Part shown: piece by piece, positions 1 to 9,461 of the stretch
Layout of the letters: each line of letters opens with the position of its first letter
How positions within the stretch are numbered: position 1 is the stretch's first letter
Assembly (NCBI RefSeq): GCF_011947225.1
Contig: NZ_JAATVW010000011.1
Coordinates: 62,001 to 126,000 of the forward strand
Direction of reading: 5' to 3'
Origin: Planosporangium flavigriseum
Lineage (GTDB): Bacteria; Actinomycetota; Actinomycetes; Mycobacteriales; Micromonosporaceae
Length of the DNA: 64,000 nt
The notes under the pieces: model-generated
What the model was told of the DNA's origin: nothing
Databases searched by the model: none
Seen by the model: the letters and a program-made list of their open reading frames with translations, nothing else
Program-made: the position numbers and the translations under genes

Positions 1-1
1 C

Positions 2-1786
2 GAGGATCTGGAGAGCATTCTCAACGAGGCCGTCGAGTCGGGACTCCCCCAGCGCTGGCTGACCTGGCACTACCGCAGCCGGGACGAGTCGCTGATCGCC
101 TTCTCCAACCGGTACTACTACGACGGCAGGCTGTCGAGTCTGCCCTCGCCGGGCGCGAGTGGTACGGCGGGCATCGGCTGGCGCCGGGTCGACGGCCACT
201 TCGACCGGGGCGCGTCGCGTACCAACGAGGTGGAGGCCCGCGCCGTCGTCGAGGAGATCGCCGCCCGACTGCGCGACCCGGCCACCGCGGGTGACTCGAT
301 CGGGGTCGTGACGTTCAACATCCAGCAGCGGGATCTCATCCTCAACCTGCTGGAGGAGAGCTCGGACCGGCTGATCCAGAAGAAGATGTCGCCGGCCGAG
401 GCGGAGCCTATCTTCGTCAAGAACCTGGAGAACGTACAGGGAGACGAGCGCGACCTGATCCTGTTCTCGTTGGCGTTCTCCACCAACCCGGAGACCGGGC
501 AACTGCCGTTGAACTTCGGGCCGCTCAGCCACACCGGCGGAGAGCGCCGGCTGAACGTGGCCATCACCCGCGCCCGGCGCCAGGTGCTGCTGTTCGCCTC
601 GTTCGACCCTGCCGACATCGACCTGTCCCGGACCACGGCGACCGGCACCCAGCATCTGAAGGCGTACTGCGAGATGGCGGCCGCCGGGGTGGACCGGCAG
701 AGTGACCGCCCGTCGGGCCGGGGCACGGGCCGCGACCTGATCCGCGACGAGGTCGCCGAGGCGATCCGGGCCCGCGGGTACGAGGTCCGCACCGGGTACG
801 GGCTGTCGGACTTCGCCGTCGACCTGGCCGTCCGCGCTGCAGGGTCGGACCGGTGGCAGGTCGCCGTCATGCTCGACAGCCCACAGTGGAGCGCCCGGCC
901 GACCGTGGCCGACCGGGACGGCGCGCCGGCGCTGCTGCGTACCGTCATGGGCTGGCCGCGGGTGGTCCGGTTCTGGCTACCGTCGTGGATCAACGACCGC
1001 GCGGGCGTGCTGGCAAAGCTCGACGCGGCGGTCTCCCGCGCGGTCGCGGCCGAGAGAATCGCACAGTCCAAAGCCAAGATTGCCGCCCGGAGAGCCGCGG
1101 CGCAGGCCGCCGAGAAAGCCACAGCGCAGGCCGTCGAGAAAGCCACAGCGCAGGCCGCCGAGAAAGCCGCGACGGCGGAGCGGACCTCCGCCACCCCGGT
1201 TCCCAACCCGAGGCCGACCGGCGGCCCGGTCGCCTTCGTCCCGTACGAGCCGTCGGTGATCGGCACCCAGGCCGACATCGCCGCCCTCGCCACCGACCAG
1301 CGGGTACGCAAGCTCGTCCGGGACAGCCTGCGCGAGATCATCAGAGCCGAGGGGCCGGTCGAGGAGCAGCGGCTCGCGAAACTGGTCCTGGCCCGGTTCG
1401 GGTTCGCCAAGCCGCGGAGCGATCGGCGCAAGGCCGTGCTGGCCCTGCTCGAACCGGGAGCGCTCCGCCATCATGAGGGCATGGGCAGCTTCGCCTGGCC
1501 GAGCAGCCTCGACCCCAGGCGGTGGAGCGGCTTCCGGACCACCCAGTCGCGGGACGACCGCGCCTTCGAGGAGATCGCGCCGGAAGAGATCGCCAACGCG
1601 ATCCGCCACGCGCTGGCGTCCGCGCTGGAGCTGACCGAAGAGGACCTGTTCCGGACGACCCTCGAACTGCTCGGGTACCAGCGCCGGACCGAAAAGATCG
1701 ACAAAATGCTGCGGTACGGGCTCCTAGAGGGGTTGGCCAGCGGCCGGGTGGTCCACGGCGGTCGTGGTCGCTACCGGCTCAGTTGA
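2..1786 (+). CDS. SF1-type DNA/RNA helicase with DUF3320, C-terminal part (5' end outside window)
   Basis: The reading frame is open from the first codon at base 2, so the gene starts upstream of the window. It shows the C-terminal helicase core of large DUF4011/DUF3320-type superfamily 1 helicases: a WHYRSRDESLIAFSN segment near the start, then QGDERDLILFS (motif V region) and LNVAITRAR (motif VI with the arginine finger). A nuclease-like region follows (GYEVRTGYGLSDFAVDLAV), then an Ala/Lys/Glu-rich linker of short repeats, and a DUF3320-like region (LAKLVLARFGFAKPRSDRRKAVLALL). Such helicases are often found in defence or DNA-repair contexts; the upstream neighbours that would decide this are not visible. 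Family assignment is firm, the biological role is not. Confidence 0.85.
   Translation, partial: EDLESILNEAVESGLPQRWLTWHYRSRDESLIAFSNRYYYDGRLSSLPSPGASGTAGIGWRRVDGHFDRGASRTNEVEARAVVEEIAARLRDPATAGDSIGVVTFNIQQRDLILNLLEESSDRLIQKKMSPAEAEPIFVKNLENVQGDERDLILFSLAFSTNPETGQLPLNFGPLSHTGGERRLNVAITRARRQVLLFASFDPADIDLSRTTATGTQHLKAYCEMAAAGVDRQSDRPSGRGTGRDLIRDEVAEAIRARGYEVRTGYGLSDFAVDLAVRAAGSDRWQVAVMLDSPQWSARPTVADRDGAPALLRTVMGWPRVVRFWLPSWINDRAGVLAKLDAAVSRAVAAERIAQSKAKIAARRAAAQAAEKATAQAVEKATAQAAEKAATAERTSATPVPNPRPTGGPVAFVPYEPSVIGTQADIAALATDQRVRKLVRDSLREIIRAEGPVEEQRLAKLVLARFGFAKPRSDRRKAVLALLEPGALRHHEGMGSFAWPSSLDPRRWSGFRTTQSRDDRAFEEIAPEEIANAIRHALASALELTEEDLFRTTLELLGYQRRTEKIDKMLRYGLLEGLASGRVVHGGRGRYRLS
1100..1168 (+). 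repeat. 24-bp in-frame tandem repeat inside the helicase linker
   Basis: Nearly three copies of a 24-bp unit beginning GCGCAGGCCGCCGAGAAAGC (1100-1123, 1124-1147, 1148-1168) encode the repeated peptide AQAAEKAT. Copies differ by a single base (gcc/gtc). The repeat lies in the linker between the nuclease-like region and the DUF3320-like region and probably forms a charged helical spacer whose length can vary by slippage. Confidence 0.8.
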
Positions 1787-1965
1787 CCCGAATATCAACA
1801 GAGCCTTTCGTCGATACAATCCGCTACGCTGTTCGCGTGCTCGCTGACCCTCCGCAGGCCGTCGGCGTGCGCAGTCTGGGCACCCCAGATTCTCGCTCAC
1901 ATATGCTCAACCGTTCCTCAGTATGGCCGATGATCACGACCGAGGCCGATGGAGAGGAGAGCGCG

Positions 1966-3447
1966 ATGCGCTGGCCCCACAGTGCCTCGCCGGCCTACCC
2001 GATCCATGTTGGATTTCTGGTCACGGCGACCGTGGCCGGCGTCGCGTACGGCCTGGCCGACGAGTCCGGACGCAACGTGGTGTACGCGCTGGTGACGGCC
2101 GTACCCGTCGTCACCTTCCTGCTCGCGCTCCGGGCACGCCATCTGCCCGACCGCTGGCCCTGGATCTTCGCCACCATCGGGCTCGTCCTGCTCACGGTGA
2201 ACACCCTGATCTGGCCGACGTGGATCACCCACCACCTCGGCCGGGCCGAAGGGTCAATGGCCGACCTCGCCATCGCCAACGCCCACCTGGTGTTCATGTT
2301 GGGCGCCGGGGCGGCGCTGCGCCGGTACGCGGCCAACGACACCGGCGGGATCCTGGACGCGGCCATGTTCGGAGTGTGCGCCGGCGGCCCGCTGTGGGAG
2401 TGGCTGGTCCGCCCCCACCTCATACCCGAGGCGACACCCCTGGGCCAGGTCATGCTCCTGATGGACCTGCTGGTCCTGGGCGGCAACATCGGCTGCCTCC
2501 TGCGCATCGGAGTGACGGCGAAGAAGGCCCGTGGCCCGCTCGCCTACCTGATCATCTCCACGGCCATGACCCAGGTTTCGATGGTGATCGCGGTCCTGAC
2601 GGTGCACAGCAGCCCGGTGTGGACGGCCATAACGATGATGATCGCGTACCTCGCCATCGCCGCGGCCCCGCTGCACCCGAACGCCCCGTACTGCACCATC
2701 CCGCAGGCCGCGGCCGCCCGGAACCCCGGCCATCCGCACCTCGGCTGGCTCGGTGCGGCGCTGTGCGTCAACCCGCTCATCGCGGGTGTGCAGACGGTCC
2801 GTGACGGCAACGGCGCCAGCCTGCTGCTCCCGATCGGCACGCTGATGGTGGTCCCACTGGTGCTGCTGCGCTTCCGGCAGCTGTCCCTGCAGCGGGACAA
2901 GGCAGAGCAGACGCTCGCCCACCACGCGAGCCACGACGAACTGACCGGCCTGTACAACCGGCGGCACATCGTCGGCGAGATCGACCGCGCGCTGGACGAG
3001 GTCCGGCGCGGTCGGCTGGACGGAATCGCGATCATCCTGTGCGACCTCGACGGCTTCAAGCCGATCAACGACCGGATGGGTCACCAGGCCGGCGACCTCG
3101 TCCTGCAGGCTGTGGCGTCCCGTCTCGCCGAGTGCGTACGCGCCGACGACGTGGTCGGCCGGCTCGGCGGCGACGAGTTCCTGATCCTCTGCCGGGGCGT
3201 TCCGGAGCAGGCGGTGTCCCACCTCGAGGAGCGGATCCCCGCCGCGGTGAGCATGCCGGTGCAGCTGCCGGACTCCGTCGTGAGCGTCGGCGTCACGATC
3301 GGCTGTGCGGTCGCGAGCTCCGGCAGCGCCCTCGACCGGGACACGCTGATCGGGATGGCCGACGCGACGATGTACGCGGGCAAGGCCCGCCGCCGCGGCG
3401 ACGCGACCGGCTATGCCGCCAGGCACATCGCCATGGAAAGCCACTGA
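1966..3447 (+). CDS. Membrane-bound diguanylate cyclase (GGDEF)
   Basis: 493 aa. About 300 N-terminal residues form a run of hydrophobic segments (roughly eight), and the C-terminal ~170 residues are a GGDEF domain that makes c-di-GMP from two GTP. The active-site loop reads RLGGDEF, the substrate region DLDGFKPINDRMGH, and the inhibitory I-site RxxD is intact as RADD, so product feedback is expected. The start was set at ATG 1966 because GGAGAGGAGA (1951-1960) is placed correctly; earlier in-frame ATGs at 1903 and 1930 have no such site. The membrane half has no sensory domain I can name. It lies alone, 180 bp after the helicase gene. Confidence 0.85.
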   Translation: MRWPHSASPAYPIHVGFLVTATVAGVAYGLADESGRNVVYALVTAVPVVTFLLALRARHLPDRWPWIFATIGLVLLTVNTLIWPTWITHHLGRAEGSMADLAIANAHLVFMLGAGAALRRYAANDTGGILDAAMFGVCAGGPLWEWLVRPHLIPEATPLGQVMLLMDLLVLGGNIGCLLRIGVTAKKARGPLAYLIISTAMTQVSMVIAVLTVHSSPVWTAITMMIAYLAIAAAPLHPNAPYCTIPQAAAARNPGHPHLGWLGAALCVNPLIAGVQTVRDGNGASLLLPIGTLMVVPLVLLRFRQLSLQRDKAEQTLAHHASHDELTGLYNRRHIVGEIDRALDEVRRGRLDGIAIILCDLDGFKPINDRMGHQAGDLVLQAVASRLAECVRADDVVGRLGGDEFLILCRGVPEQAVSHLEERIPAAVSMPVQLPDSVVSVGVTIGCAVASSGSALDRDTLIGMADATMYAGKARRRGDATGYAARHIAMESH

Positions 3448-3716
3448 CAGACATCGGCGGGGCTCCGATTAGTCAGCGAACGATATCCGCGGTAATCCAC
3501 CGGCAGCGTGGCTGCGTCAATAAGTCAAGCACCTGGTCACGGCGCGTCGGGCATCCTGCAACCGCAGGTAGGAAGTAGACCTTCGGTCAATGCCCGAACT
3601 GATCTTCTGCTCGTACGGTTGAGATCCACAACTGCACGAGCTCGCCCCACAATCATGCGCGACCAGGGGACAGATGAGCCATCCGGTACGCCACCACACG
3701 GGGTGCGACGCGCCGA

Positions 3717-4721
3717 CTACCGACCGTAGTCATGTACGGCCATGGCCGACAGCAGTTCGTACGCGGCGTGCGACGCGGCGATGCCGGTGATCTCGGCGTG
3801 GTCGTACGCGGGCGCGACCTCCACGATGTCCGCGCCGACCAGGTTCAGCGTGGCGAACGAGCGCAGGATGCCGAGCAGTTCCCGGCTGAGCAGGCCGCCG
3901 GACTCGGGGGTGCCGGTGCCGGGGGCGAAGGCCGGGTCGAGGACGTCGATGTCGACCGACACGTACACCGGCCGCTCACCAACGCGCTCGCGGATGCGCT
4001 CCACCACGCCGCGCGTACCGATGTCCTCCATCTCGCGCGCATGCACGATCTGGAACCCGACCTCGACGTCGTTGGTCAGGTCCTTCGAGGAGTACAGCGG
4101 GCCGCGGATGCCGACGTGCAGGCAGCCGGACTGGTCGAGCAGGCCCTCTTCGGACGCCCGGCGGAACGGGGTGCCGTGGGTGTACGGCTCGCCGAAGTAG
4201 GTGTCCCAGGTGTCGAGGTGCGCGTCGAAGTGCACCACCGCGACCGGCCCGTGCTTCGCCGCCATCGCGCGCAGCAGCGGCAGGGCGATGGTGTGGTCGC
4301 CGCCGATGGTCAGCAGCCGGCGGGACCGCTCGAGCAGGTGGCGGGCACCGCGGTCGATCTCGTTGACGGCGTCGGTGATGGAGAACGGGTTCACCGCGAT
4401 GTCGCCGGCGTCGACGACCTGCTGGCGGCCGAACGGCTCGGTGTCGAGCGCAGGGTTGTACGGGCGCAGCAGCCGCGAGGACTCCCGCACGTGGGCGGGG
4501 CCGAACCGGGCGCCGGGCCGGTAGCTGACGCCGGCGTCGAAGGGGACGCCGACGATCGCGACGTCCACATCCGACACCTCGTCGATGCGCGGCAGGCGGG
4601 CGAACGTGGCCGGGCCGGCGAAGCGGGGCAGGACGCTGGCGTCGACCGGGCCGATGTTCGGACCCGAGACGACGCGGGGCTGGCTGTTGCCGGAGGCGAC
4701 GCCGGGTTGATTGTCAGTCAT
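3717..4721 (-). CDS. Ureohydrolase (agmatinase / guanidinobutyrase family)
   Basis: 334 aa, normal length. The Mn2+-binding motifs of the arginase/agmatinase family are all present: [19 protein letters not shown] and SVDIDVLDP followed by [10 protein letters not shown]. It hydrolyses a guanidino group to urea and an amine. The start codon ATG at 4721 overlaps the stop of the upstream C-N hydrolase gene (ATGA) and follows AAGGAA, so the two are translationally coupled. Because the partner is an amidase and GABA-degrading genes diverge from this operon, 4-guanidinobutyrate (giving GABA plus urea) is my preferred substrate; agmatine (giving putrescine) is the alternative. The family cannot be resolved to substrate by eye. 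Confidence 0.9.
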   Translation of the reverse strand: MTDNQPGVASGNSQPRVVSGPNIGPVDASVLPRFAGPATFARLPRIDEVSDVDVAIVGVPFDAGVSYRPGARFGPAHVRESSRLLRPYNPALDTEPFGRQQVVDAGDIAVNPFSITDAVNEIDRGARHLLERSRRLLTIGGDHTIALPLLRAMAAKHGPVAVVHFDAHLDTWDTYFGEPYTHGTPFRRASEEGLLDQSGCLHVGIRGPLYSSKDLTNDVEVGFQIVHAREMEDIGTRGVVERIRERVGERPVYVSVDIDVLDPAFAPGTGTPESGGLLSRELLGILRSFATLNLVGADIVEVAPAYDHAEITGIAASHAAYELLSAMAVHDYGR

Positions 4722-5569
4722 GAAATTCCTTGAGGGCGATAGATGGGCGCGTAAAGCTCCGGGCGCCGGTCGGCGTGTACGTCGTTGTGTTCGTTGATGC
4801 GCTTGTCCAGCGCGGCATCCAGGTCGAGGTCGGCCAGCACGGTCATCTCGCGGCCGAGCGCCAGGCCGCCAACCGGCCAGCCGTCCGGGTCGAGGATCAC
4901 CGTCCCGCCGACCCACTCCACGCGGCGCTCGTCGCCGACCCGGTCGGCGACCGCGATGTACATGCGGTTCGTCGCCGCCGCGGCCTGGGCCCGGATGATC
5001 TCGCTCGGGCGCTCACCGTCCGGGCGCGGCAGGCTCGGCCAGTTCACCGGCGCGCACAGCAGTTGCGCTCCGCGCACGGCGGGCAGCCGGGTCCACTCGG
5101 CGAACTCCAGGTCGTAGCAGATCATCACGGCGATCCGGCCGTACGCGGTGTCGAGGACCGGTGGCGGCGCGTCGCCCGGGGTGAACACGAGCTTCTCGCG
5201 GTCCCACAGGTGGGCCTTGCGGTACAGCGCCCGCACTCCGCCGGCGTCGACCACGACGGCCGAGTTGCGCACCTGGCCATCCGGGTCCAGCTCGCAGAAC
5301 CCGCCGACGAGGACGACGTCGAGCCGGCGCGCCAGGTCGACCCAGCCGGTGACCGTGGGCCCGTCGACCGGTTCGGCGAGGGATCGCGCCTCGGCGGCGT
5401 CGGTGAACACGTAGCCGCTGTTGGCCAGCTCCGGCACCACGACGATGCGGGCCCCCGCGCTTGCGGCGGCCTCCACGGCGCGCCACACCCGGTCGGCGTT
5501 GCCGTTGACGTCCCCGATCGCTATACGGACCTGGCAGCAGGCCACCCGCACCGCCGTCACGCCGGTCAC
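4718..5569 (-). CDS. Carbon-nitrogen hydrolase (nitrilase superfamily amidase)
   Basis: 283 aa. The Glu-Lys-Cys catalytic triad is visible: PELANSGY (Glu), YRKAHLWD (Lys) and MICYDLEF (Cys). Superfamily members cleave amides or N-carbamoyl groups in the cytoplasm. Start GTG 5569 overlaps the stop of the SnoaL-like gene (GTGA); an alternative in-frame GTG is 5560. It is coupled on both sides and sits just before the ureohydrolase. In the arginine oxygenase route, an enzyme of this type converts 4-guanidinobutanamide to 4-guanidinobutyrate, the substrate of a guanidinobutyrase, which fits the gene pair. N-carbamoylputrescine amidase is the main alternative, but no agmatine deiminase is seen here. 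Confidence 0.87.
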   Translation of the reverse strand: MTGVTAVRVACCQVRIAIGDVNGNADRVWRAVEAAASAGARIVVVPELANSGYVFTDAAEARSLAEPVDGPTVTGWVDLARRLDVVLVGGFCELDPDGQVRNSAVVVDAGGVRALYRKAHLWDREKLVFTPGDAPPPVLDTAYGRIAVMICYDLEFAEWTRLPAVRGAQLLCAPVNWPSLPRPDGERPSEIIRAQAAAATNRMYIAVADRVGDERRVEWVGGTVILDPDGWPVGGLALGREMTVLADLDLDAALDKRINEHNDVHADRRPELYAPIYRPQGIS

Positions 5570-5955
5570 TCCGCCGGGTCGACGGACAGGTGCTCGTGCA
5601 CGGCGAGCCACGCCCCGGCCGGGTCCCGCCGGAACACGATGGTCTCCCGCTCCCGCTGCTCGTCGGACTCTCCCGCGAGCCGGGTACGCACGCGGTGGGT
5701 GAACACGGCCGTGTCGGGGTCGATCAGCTGTACTCGCTGGTCCAACGAGTGGCAACCGAGGACCAGGAAGCCGTCCCGCTCCCAGTCCCGCCAGATCTCC
5801 TCGTACCGTGAACGGGAGGTGATCGTCTCGTTGGTGTTGTGGAACACGAAGCTCGCGTCGTCGGCGAAGCAGGCGAAGTAGCGGACCGCATCGTGCGAGC
5901 CGAACGCGGCCACCAGCTCCCGCGCTGCCGCCAGCACCTCGTCGCGCACGTCCAC
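5566..5955 (-). CDS. SnoaL/NTF2-like small protein
   Basis: 129 aa. The cone-shaped NTF2/SnoaL fold is suggested by the sequence pattern ELVAAFGSHDAVRYFACFADDASFVFHN, a central IWRDWERDGF stretch, and a C-terminal ETIVFRRDPAGAWLAVHEH strand pair. GTG 5955 was chosen because a perfect GGAGG lies five bases upstream. It is the first gene of the leftward operon, coupled by GTGA to the amidase. Such proteins are either small isomerases/hydrolases or binding accessories of catabolic enzymes; the substrate is unknown. Its constant linkage to the amidase and ureohydrolase suggests a helper role in that pathway. Confidence 0.75.
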   Translation of the reverse strand: MDVRDEVLAAARELVAAFGSHDAVRYFACFADDASFVFHNTNETITSRSRYEEIWRDWERDGFLVLGCHSLDQRVQLIDPDTAVFTHRVRTRLAGESDEQRERETIVFRRDPAGAWLAVHEHLSVDPAE

Positions 5956-5994
5956 GATTACCTCCGACCAGCCACTTGCGCTATCAGTGGTGGT

Positions 5995-6017
5995 GATGTT
6001 GCCATGGATACAACATC
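5995..6017. promoter_or_regulatory. Inverted repeat in the divergent intergenic region, candidate operator
   Basis: GATGTTG (5995-6001), nine-base spacer, CAACATC (6011-6017): a perfect 7-bp inverted repeat. It lies between the start of the leftward SnoaL-amidase-ureohydrolase operon (5955) and the GTG of the XRE-cupin regulator (6119), exactly where an autoregulating repressor would control both directions. Assignment to that regulator is inference from position and symmetry. Confidence 0.5.
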
Positions 6018-6118
6018 GGTTGCAAGACGGTAAACAAGCCATAACCGGTGGCCTTTTTGGTCGACAATCTTCTCCGGGTCCCGATCGAGGCCCGCCAGCG
6101 GCACGGAAGGGCGATGCG

Positions 6119-6706
6119 GTGAAACCGGTCCCGGTCTCTCCCAGCAACGGCAAGCTCCGGATCGGAGCCCGACTTCGCGCCGCCCGCCAGCGGCAGGGGC
6201 TGACCATCGACCAGGTGGCTGCCAGCGCGGAGGTCACCAAGGGCTTCATCAGCCGGATCGAGCGCGACGAGACCTCTCCGAGCGTCGCGACGCTGGTGAC
6301 CCTCTGCGAGGTGCTGTCCCTACCGATCGGCACGCTGTTCGAGTCGCCGGAGACCGCCGTCGTACGCAAGGCGGACGCCCCCCACATCCAGCTCGCCGGC
6401 GCGGGCGCCGAGGAGCGCCTGCTGACCCCGCGCGGGCAGGCCCGGCTGCAGCTGGTCCGATCGGTGATCGAGCCCGGCGGCACGGGCGGGGCCGAGCTGT
6501 ACACCCTCAACTGCGAGGTCGAGGTGCTGCACGTTCTCAAAGGAACCATCGAGGTCGTGTTCAGCAGCAGCACCGAGCGGCTCAACGCCGGCGACACGAT
6601 GACCTTCTCCGGCCGGGAGCCGCACAGCTGGATCAACCCGGATCCCAGTCGCGGCGCCGAGGTGCTGTGGGTCATCTCCCCCGCGCCGTGGGACATGTCG
6701 GCCTAG
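6119..6706 (+). CDS. XRE-family regulator with C-terminal cupin domain
   Basis: 195 aa. Residues ~14-70 are an HTH_3 domain (RLRAARQRQGLTIDQVAA, then AEVTKGFISRIERDETSPSV). Residues ~110-190 form a single cupin (GGAELYTLNCEVEVLHVLKG, LNAGDTMTFSGREPHSW), which normally binds a small ligand. This architecture includes PuuR, the putrescine repressor. GTG 6119 follows GGAAGGG at 6104-6110. The gene sits between two catabolic gene sets that diverge around it, and inverted repeats flank it at 5995-6017 and 6757-6783. A role as ligand-responsive repressor of polyamine/guanidino/GABA catabolism is well supported by context, not proven. Confidence 0.85.
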   Translation: MKPVPVSPSNGKLRIGARLRAARQRQGLTIDQVAASAEVTKGFISRIERDETSPSVATLVTLCEVLSLPIGTLFESPETAVVRKADAPHIQLAGAGAEERLLTPRGQARLQLVRSVIEPGGTGGAELYTLNCEVEVLHVLKGTIEVVFSSSTERLNAGDTMTFSGREPHSWINPDPSRGAEVLWVISPAPWDMSA

Positions 6707-6734
6707 CCGTAACGCTGGGACATGTCGGCCTAGC
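6689..6734 (+). repeat. 19-bp direct repeat spanning the regulator's stop codon
   Basis: TGGGACATGTCGGCCTAGC occurs at 6689-6707 and again, identical, at 6716-6734, a period of 27 bp. The first copy contains the last codons and TAG stop of the XRE-cupin gene; the second lies just after it. This is a small, recent tandem duplication. Confidence 0.85.
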
Positions 6735-6756
6735 AACGTCGAGCGTCAAGCCAGAA

Positions 6757-6783
6757 CTACTCGTCCACTCGGTTGACGAGTAG
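6757..6783. promoter_or_regulatory. 9-bp inverted repeat upstream of the permease, candidate operator
   Basis: CTACTCGTC (6757-6765), nine-base spacer, GACGAGTAG (6775-6783): a perfect 9-bp inverted repeat 92 bp before the permease ATG. The spacer length equals that of the repeat at 5995-6017 although the arm sequence differs. A second, wider inverted pair GACTAGG (6795-6801) and CCTAGTC follows within about 40 bp. It could also form a short hairpin after the regulator gene; no T-run follows, so operator is favoured. Confidence 0.45.
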
Positions 6784-6874
6784 GCAAGCACTGTTGACTA
6801 GGAGACAAAATCAGTTCAGCATTGGGCAACCTAGTCTGGGTCTCGCACCCCCGCTTTTTGTAGGGAGTTGTCCG

Positions 6875-8344
6875 ATGACATCGGATTCAACGTCATCGGC
6901 GCCAGTCGCCGCGCCACTCATCGAGGTCCGCTCGATCGACTGGGTGCCCGATGAGGAACGCCATGGCCGCCTGTGGCACCAGGCACCCCTGTGGTTCCTG
7001 GGCAACTTCCAGTACTTCTCGATCCCGATCGGCTTCATCGGTCCCGCCATGGGCCTGTCCCTGGGCTGGACCGCGCTCGCCGGCGCGCTCGGCATCGTCA
7101 TCGGCTCCCTCTTCATGGCGTTCCACGCCTCCCAGGGGCCGACGCTCGGCCTGCCGCAGATGATCCAGTCGCGGGCCCAGTTCGGCTACCGCGGCGTGCT
7201 CATCCCGCTGTTCGCCACGTTCTTCACCTACCTGGCGTTCAACGTGACCGACCAGGTGCTGCTCGGCGTCGGCTTGAACAGCGCGTTCGGCTGGAACGCC
7301 ACTCTCGTCTCCGTCGTCGTCACCGTCGGCGCCGTGCTGCTGGCGATCTTCGGCCACGACTGGGTGCACAAGGCGTTCCGCGCCCTGCTCTACGTGTCGC
7401 TGCCACTGATGACCATCGTGACCATCGGGATCATGACCGGCCACGGCGGCGGCGCGCCCAGCGCGACCCAGTACGGGTTCAGCTGGGTGGCGTTCATGGC
7501 CCAGCTTGCCGCAGCGGCGGCGTACAACATCACGTACGCGCCCTACGTGTCGGACTACTCCCGGTACCTGCCCTCGTCGACGAAGCCGAAGTCGGTCATC
7601 GCGTCCGTGTTCTTCGGCGCCTCCGGCTCGGCGATCTGGCTAATCATCCTCGGCGGGTGGCTGGCGATCCGGCTGGGCGCGGACGACCCCTTGACCGGTC
7701 TGCAGACCGCGGGCAACAACGTGATCCCGCACCTGGGTCAAATCGTGGCGCTGCTGTCCGCGCTGGCCCTCGCGGCCACGATGGGCATGAACGCCTACGG
7801 CGGCATGCTCACCGTGCTCACCGCGGTCGACTCGATCAAGCCGATCAAGCCGACGCGCGCCGCCCGGGTGGTCACCATCCTGATCTTCGCGGTCGTCTGG
7901 TTCGCTATCGGCAAGCTCATCACGGCCGACGCGGTCAGCACCGTCACCACCGCGCTGGCGCTGATGCTCTACCTGCTGGTGCCGTGGACCGCAGCCAACC
8001 TGGTGGACTTCTTCATCGTGCGCCGCGGGCATTACGCGATCACCGAGCTGTTCAAGGTGCGCGGCCTGTACGGCACCTGGAACTGGCGGGGCCTGACCGC
8101 CTACGCCATCGGTATCGCGGCCGAGATCCCGTTCATGGTGCTACTCGACCTCGGGGGCTGGAAGTTCGTCGGCCCACTGGCCGAGGCGATGGGCGAGGTC
8201 GACATCGCCTGGCTGGTCGGCCTGGCCGTGACGGGTGTCGCCTACGTCCTGCTCAGCCGCTCGCTGGACCTGGCCTCCGAGCAGCGCGCCGAGGCCGAGA
8301 GTGACCGCGAGCTGAGCGCCGCGCATCCCGGACACCACCTGTGA
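6875..8344 (+). CDS. NCS1-family permease (cytosine/purine/allantoin type)
   Basis: 489 aa, about twelve hydrophobic segments. The N-terminus (RHGRLWHQAPLWFLGNFQYF) and GPTLGLPQMIQSRAQFGYRG are typical of nucleobase:cation symporter-1 proteins, which import nucleobases, hydantoins, allantoin or related small N-compounds with Na+ or H+. ATG 6875 follows GGGAG at 6863-6867. Its stop overlaps the GTG of the next gene (GTGA). The substrate is not readable from sequence; in this locus it is probably the nitrogen compound degraded by the neighbouring enzymes. Confidence 0.88.
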   Translation: MTSDSTSSAPVAAPLIEVRSIDWVPDEERHGRLWHQAPLWFLGNFQYFSIPIGFIGPAMGLSLGWTALAGALGIVIGSLFMAFHASQGPTLGLPQMIQSRAQFGYRGVLIPLFATFFTYLAFNVTDQVLLGVGLNSAFGWNATLVSVVVTVGAVLLAIFGHDWVHKAFRALLYVSLPLMTIVTIGIMTGHGGGAPSATQYGFSWVAFMAQLAAAAAYNITYAPYVSDYSRYLPSSTKPKSVIASVFFGASGSAIWLIILGGWLAIRLGADDPLTGLQTAGNNVIPHLGQIVALLSALALAATMGMNAYGGMLTVLTAVDSIKPIKPTRAARVVTILIFAVVWFAIGKLITADAVSTVTTALALMLYLLVPWTAANLVDFFIVRRGHYAITELFKVRGLYGTWNWRGLTAYAIGIAAEIPFMVLLDLGGWKFVGPLAEAMGEVDIAWLVGLAVTGVAYVLLSRSLDLASEQRAEAESDRELSAAHPGHHL

Positions 8345-9444
8345 CGGCGCGGGCGCGGGTGCTGACCGAAGCCGGCACCCCCACCGTCGAGGCCCCGCTG
8401 GAGCTCGTCGAGCCCAGCGGGGACCTCGTGCGGGTCCGCCTGACCGCCAGCGGCGTCTGCCACTCCGACCTGCGCGTCGCCGCCGGCGAGTGGGCCGCTC
8501 CCCTGCCGATGGTGCTGGGCCACGAGGGCGCCGGGGTCGTCGAGGCGGTCGGGCCGGACGTCCGCACGCTGCGCCCCGGCGACCACGTCGCCCTGTCCTG
8601 GTACGCGCAGTGCGGTCGCTGCCGCCAGTGCCGCCAGGGGCGGGCCTGGCTGTGCACCGGCACGCAGTCGACCAGCCACCTGCTGCCCGACGGCCGGACC
8701 TCGCTGCGGGACGCCCAGGGCGCGCCCGTCCACGCGTTCCTCGGGCTCGGCACGTTCGCCGAGGCGACGGTCGTACCGGCGGCCGCGGCCGTGGCGATCC
8801 CCGCCGACGTGCCGGCCCGGATCGCCGCGCTCATCGGGTGTGCCGTGACGACCGGCGTGGGCGCCGTGCTCAACACCGCTGCCGTACGGGCCGGTGACAG
8901 CGCCGTCGTCGTCGGCTGCGGCGGGGTCGGCCAGTCCATCCTGCTCGGCCTGGCGCTGGTCGGGGCCGGCCCGATCATCGCGATCGACCTGTCCGACGAC
9001 CGGCTCGCCCACGCCCGGACGCTCGGCGCGACGCACCTGCTGCGCGGCGACGACCCCGACCTGGTCGACCACGTCGCGGCCATCACCGGCGGCGGCGCCG
9101 ACCACGCCTTCGAGGCGATCGGCCGGGCCGAGACCATCACCCTGCTGCCGTCCCTGGTCGGCCGGGGCGGTCAGGCGGTCCTCGTCGGTATGCCGGCCGA
9201 CGGCGTACGCGCCAGCATCGACCCGTTCGACCTCGCCGACGCCGGCAAACGGGTACTGGGCTGCAACTACGGCAGCAGCGTCGCCGACGTCGACTTCCCC
9301 CGCATCGCGCAGCTGTACCGGTCCGGGCGGCTCCCGCTGGACGCCCTCGTGGGCGTCGTGCGGCCGCTCGACGAACTCGACGACGCGTTCAGCGATCTCG
9401 CGGGCGTCGTCGGGCTGCGCACGATCCTCGACCTCACCGCATAG
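8341..9444 (+). CDS. Zinc-dependent MDR alcohol dehydrogenase
   Basis: 367 aa. Catalytic zinc ligands are seen in GVCHSDL and LGHEGAG, the structural zinc lobe as four cysteines ([15 protein letters not shown]), and the NAD-binding Rossmann motif as GCGGVGQS. The family oxidises primary alcohols or S-adducts. Start GTG 8341 overlaps the permease stop, and the aldehyde dehydrogenase gene follows after 17 bases, suggesting an alcohol-to-aldehyde-to-acid sequence. The in vivo alcohol is unknown; an amino or guanidino alcohol would fit. Confidence 0.87.
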   Translation: MTARARVLTEAGTPTVEAPLELVEPSGDLVRVRLTASGVCHSDLRVAAGEWAAPLPMVLGHEGAGVVEAVGPDVRTLRPGDHVALSWYAQCGRCRQCRQGRAWLCTGTQSTSHLLPDGRTSLRDAQGAPVHAFLGLGTFAEATVVPAAAAVAIPADVPARIAALIGCAVTTGVGAVLNTAAVRAGDSAVVVGCGGVGQSILLGLALVGAGPIIAIDLSDDRLAHARTLGATHLLRGDDPDLVDHVAAITGGGADHAFEAIGRAETITLLPSLVGRGGQAVLVGMPADGVRASIDPFDLADAGKRVLGCNYGSSVADVDFPRIAQLYRSGRLPLDALVGVVRPLDELDDAFSDLAGVVGLRTILDLTA

Positions 9445-9461
9445 AACCTGCAAGGAGCACC

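Noticed and set aside
118-1431. Long open frame on the minus strand opposite the helicase gene
   Set aside because: It is an antisense shadow caused by high GC3; composition is Arg/Ser-rich with no domain, while the plus strand has clear helicase motifs.
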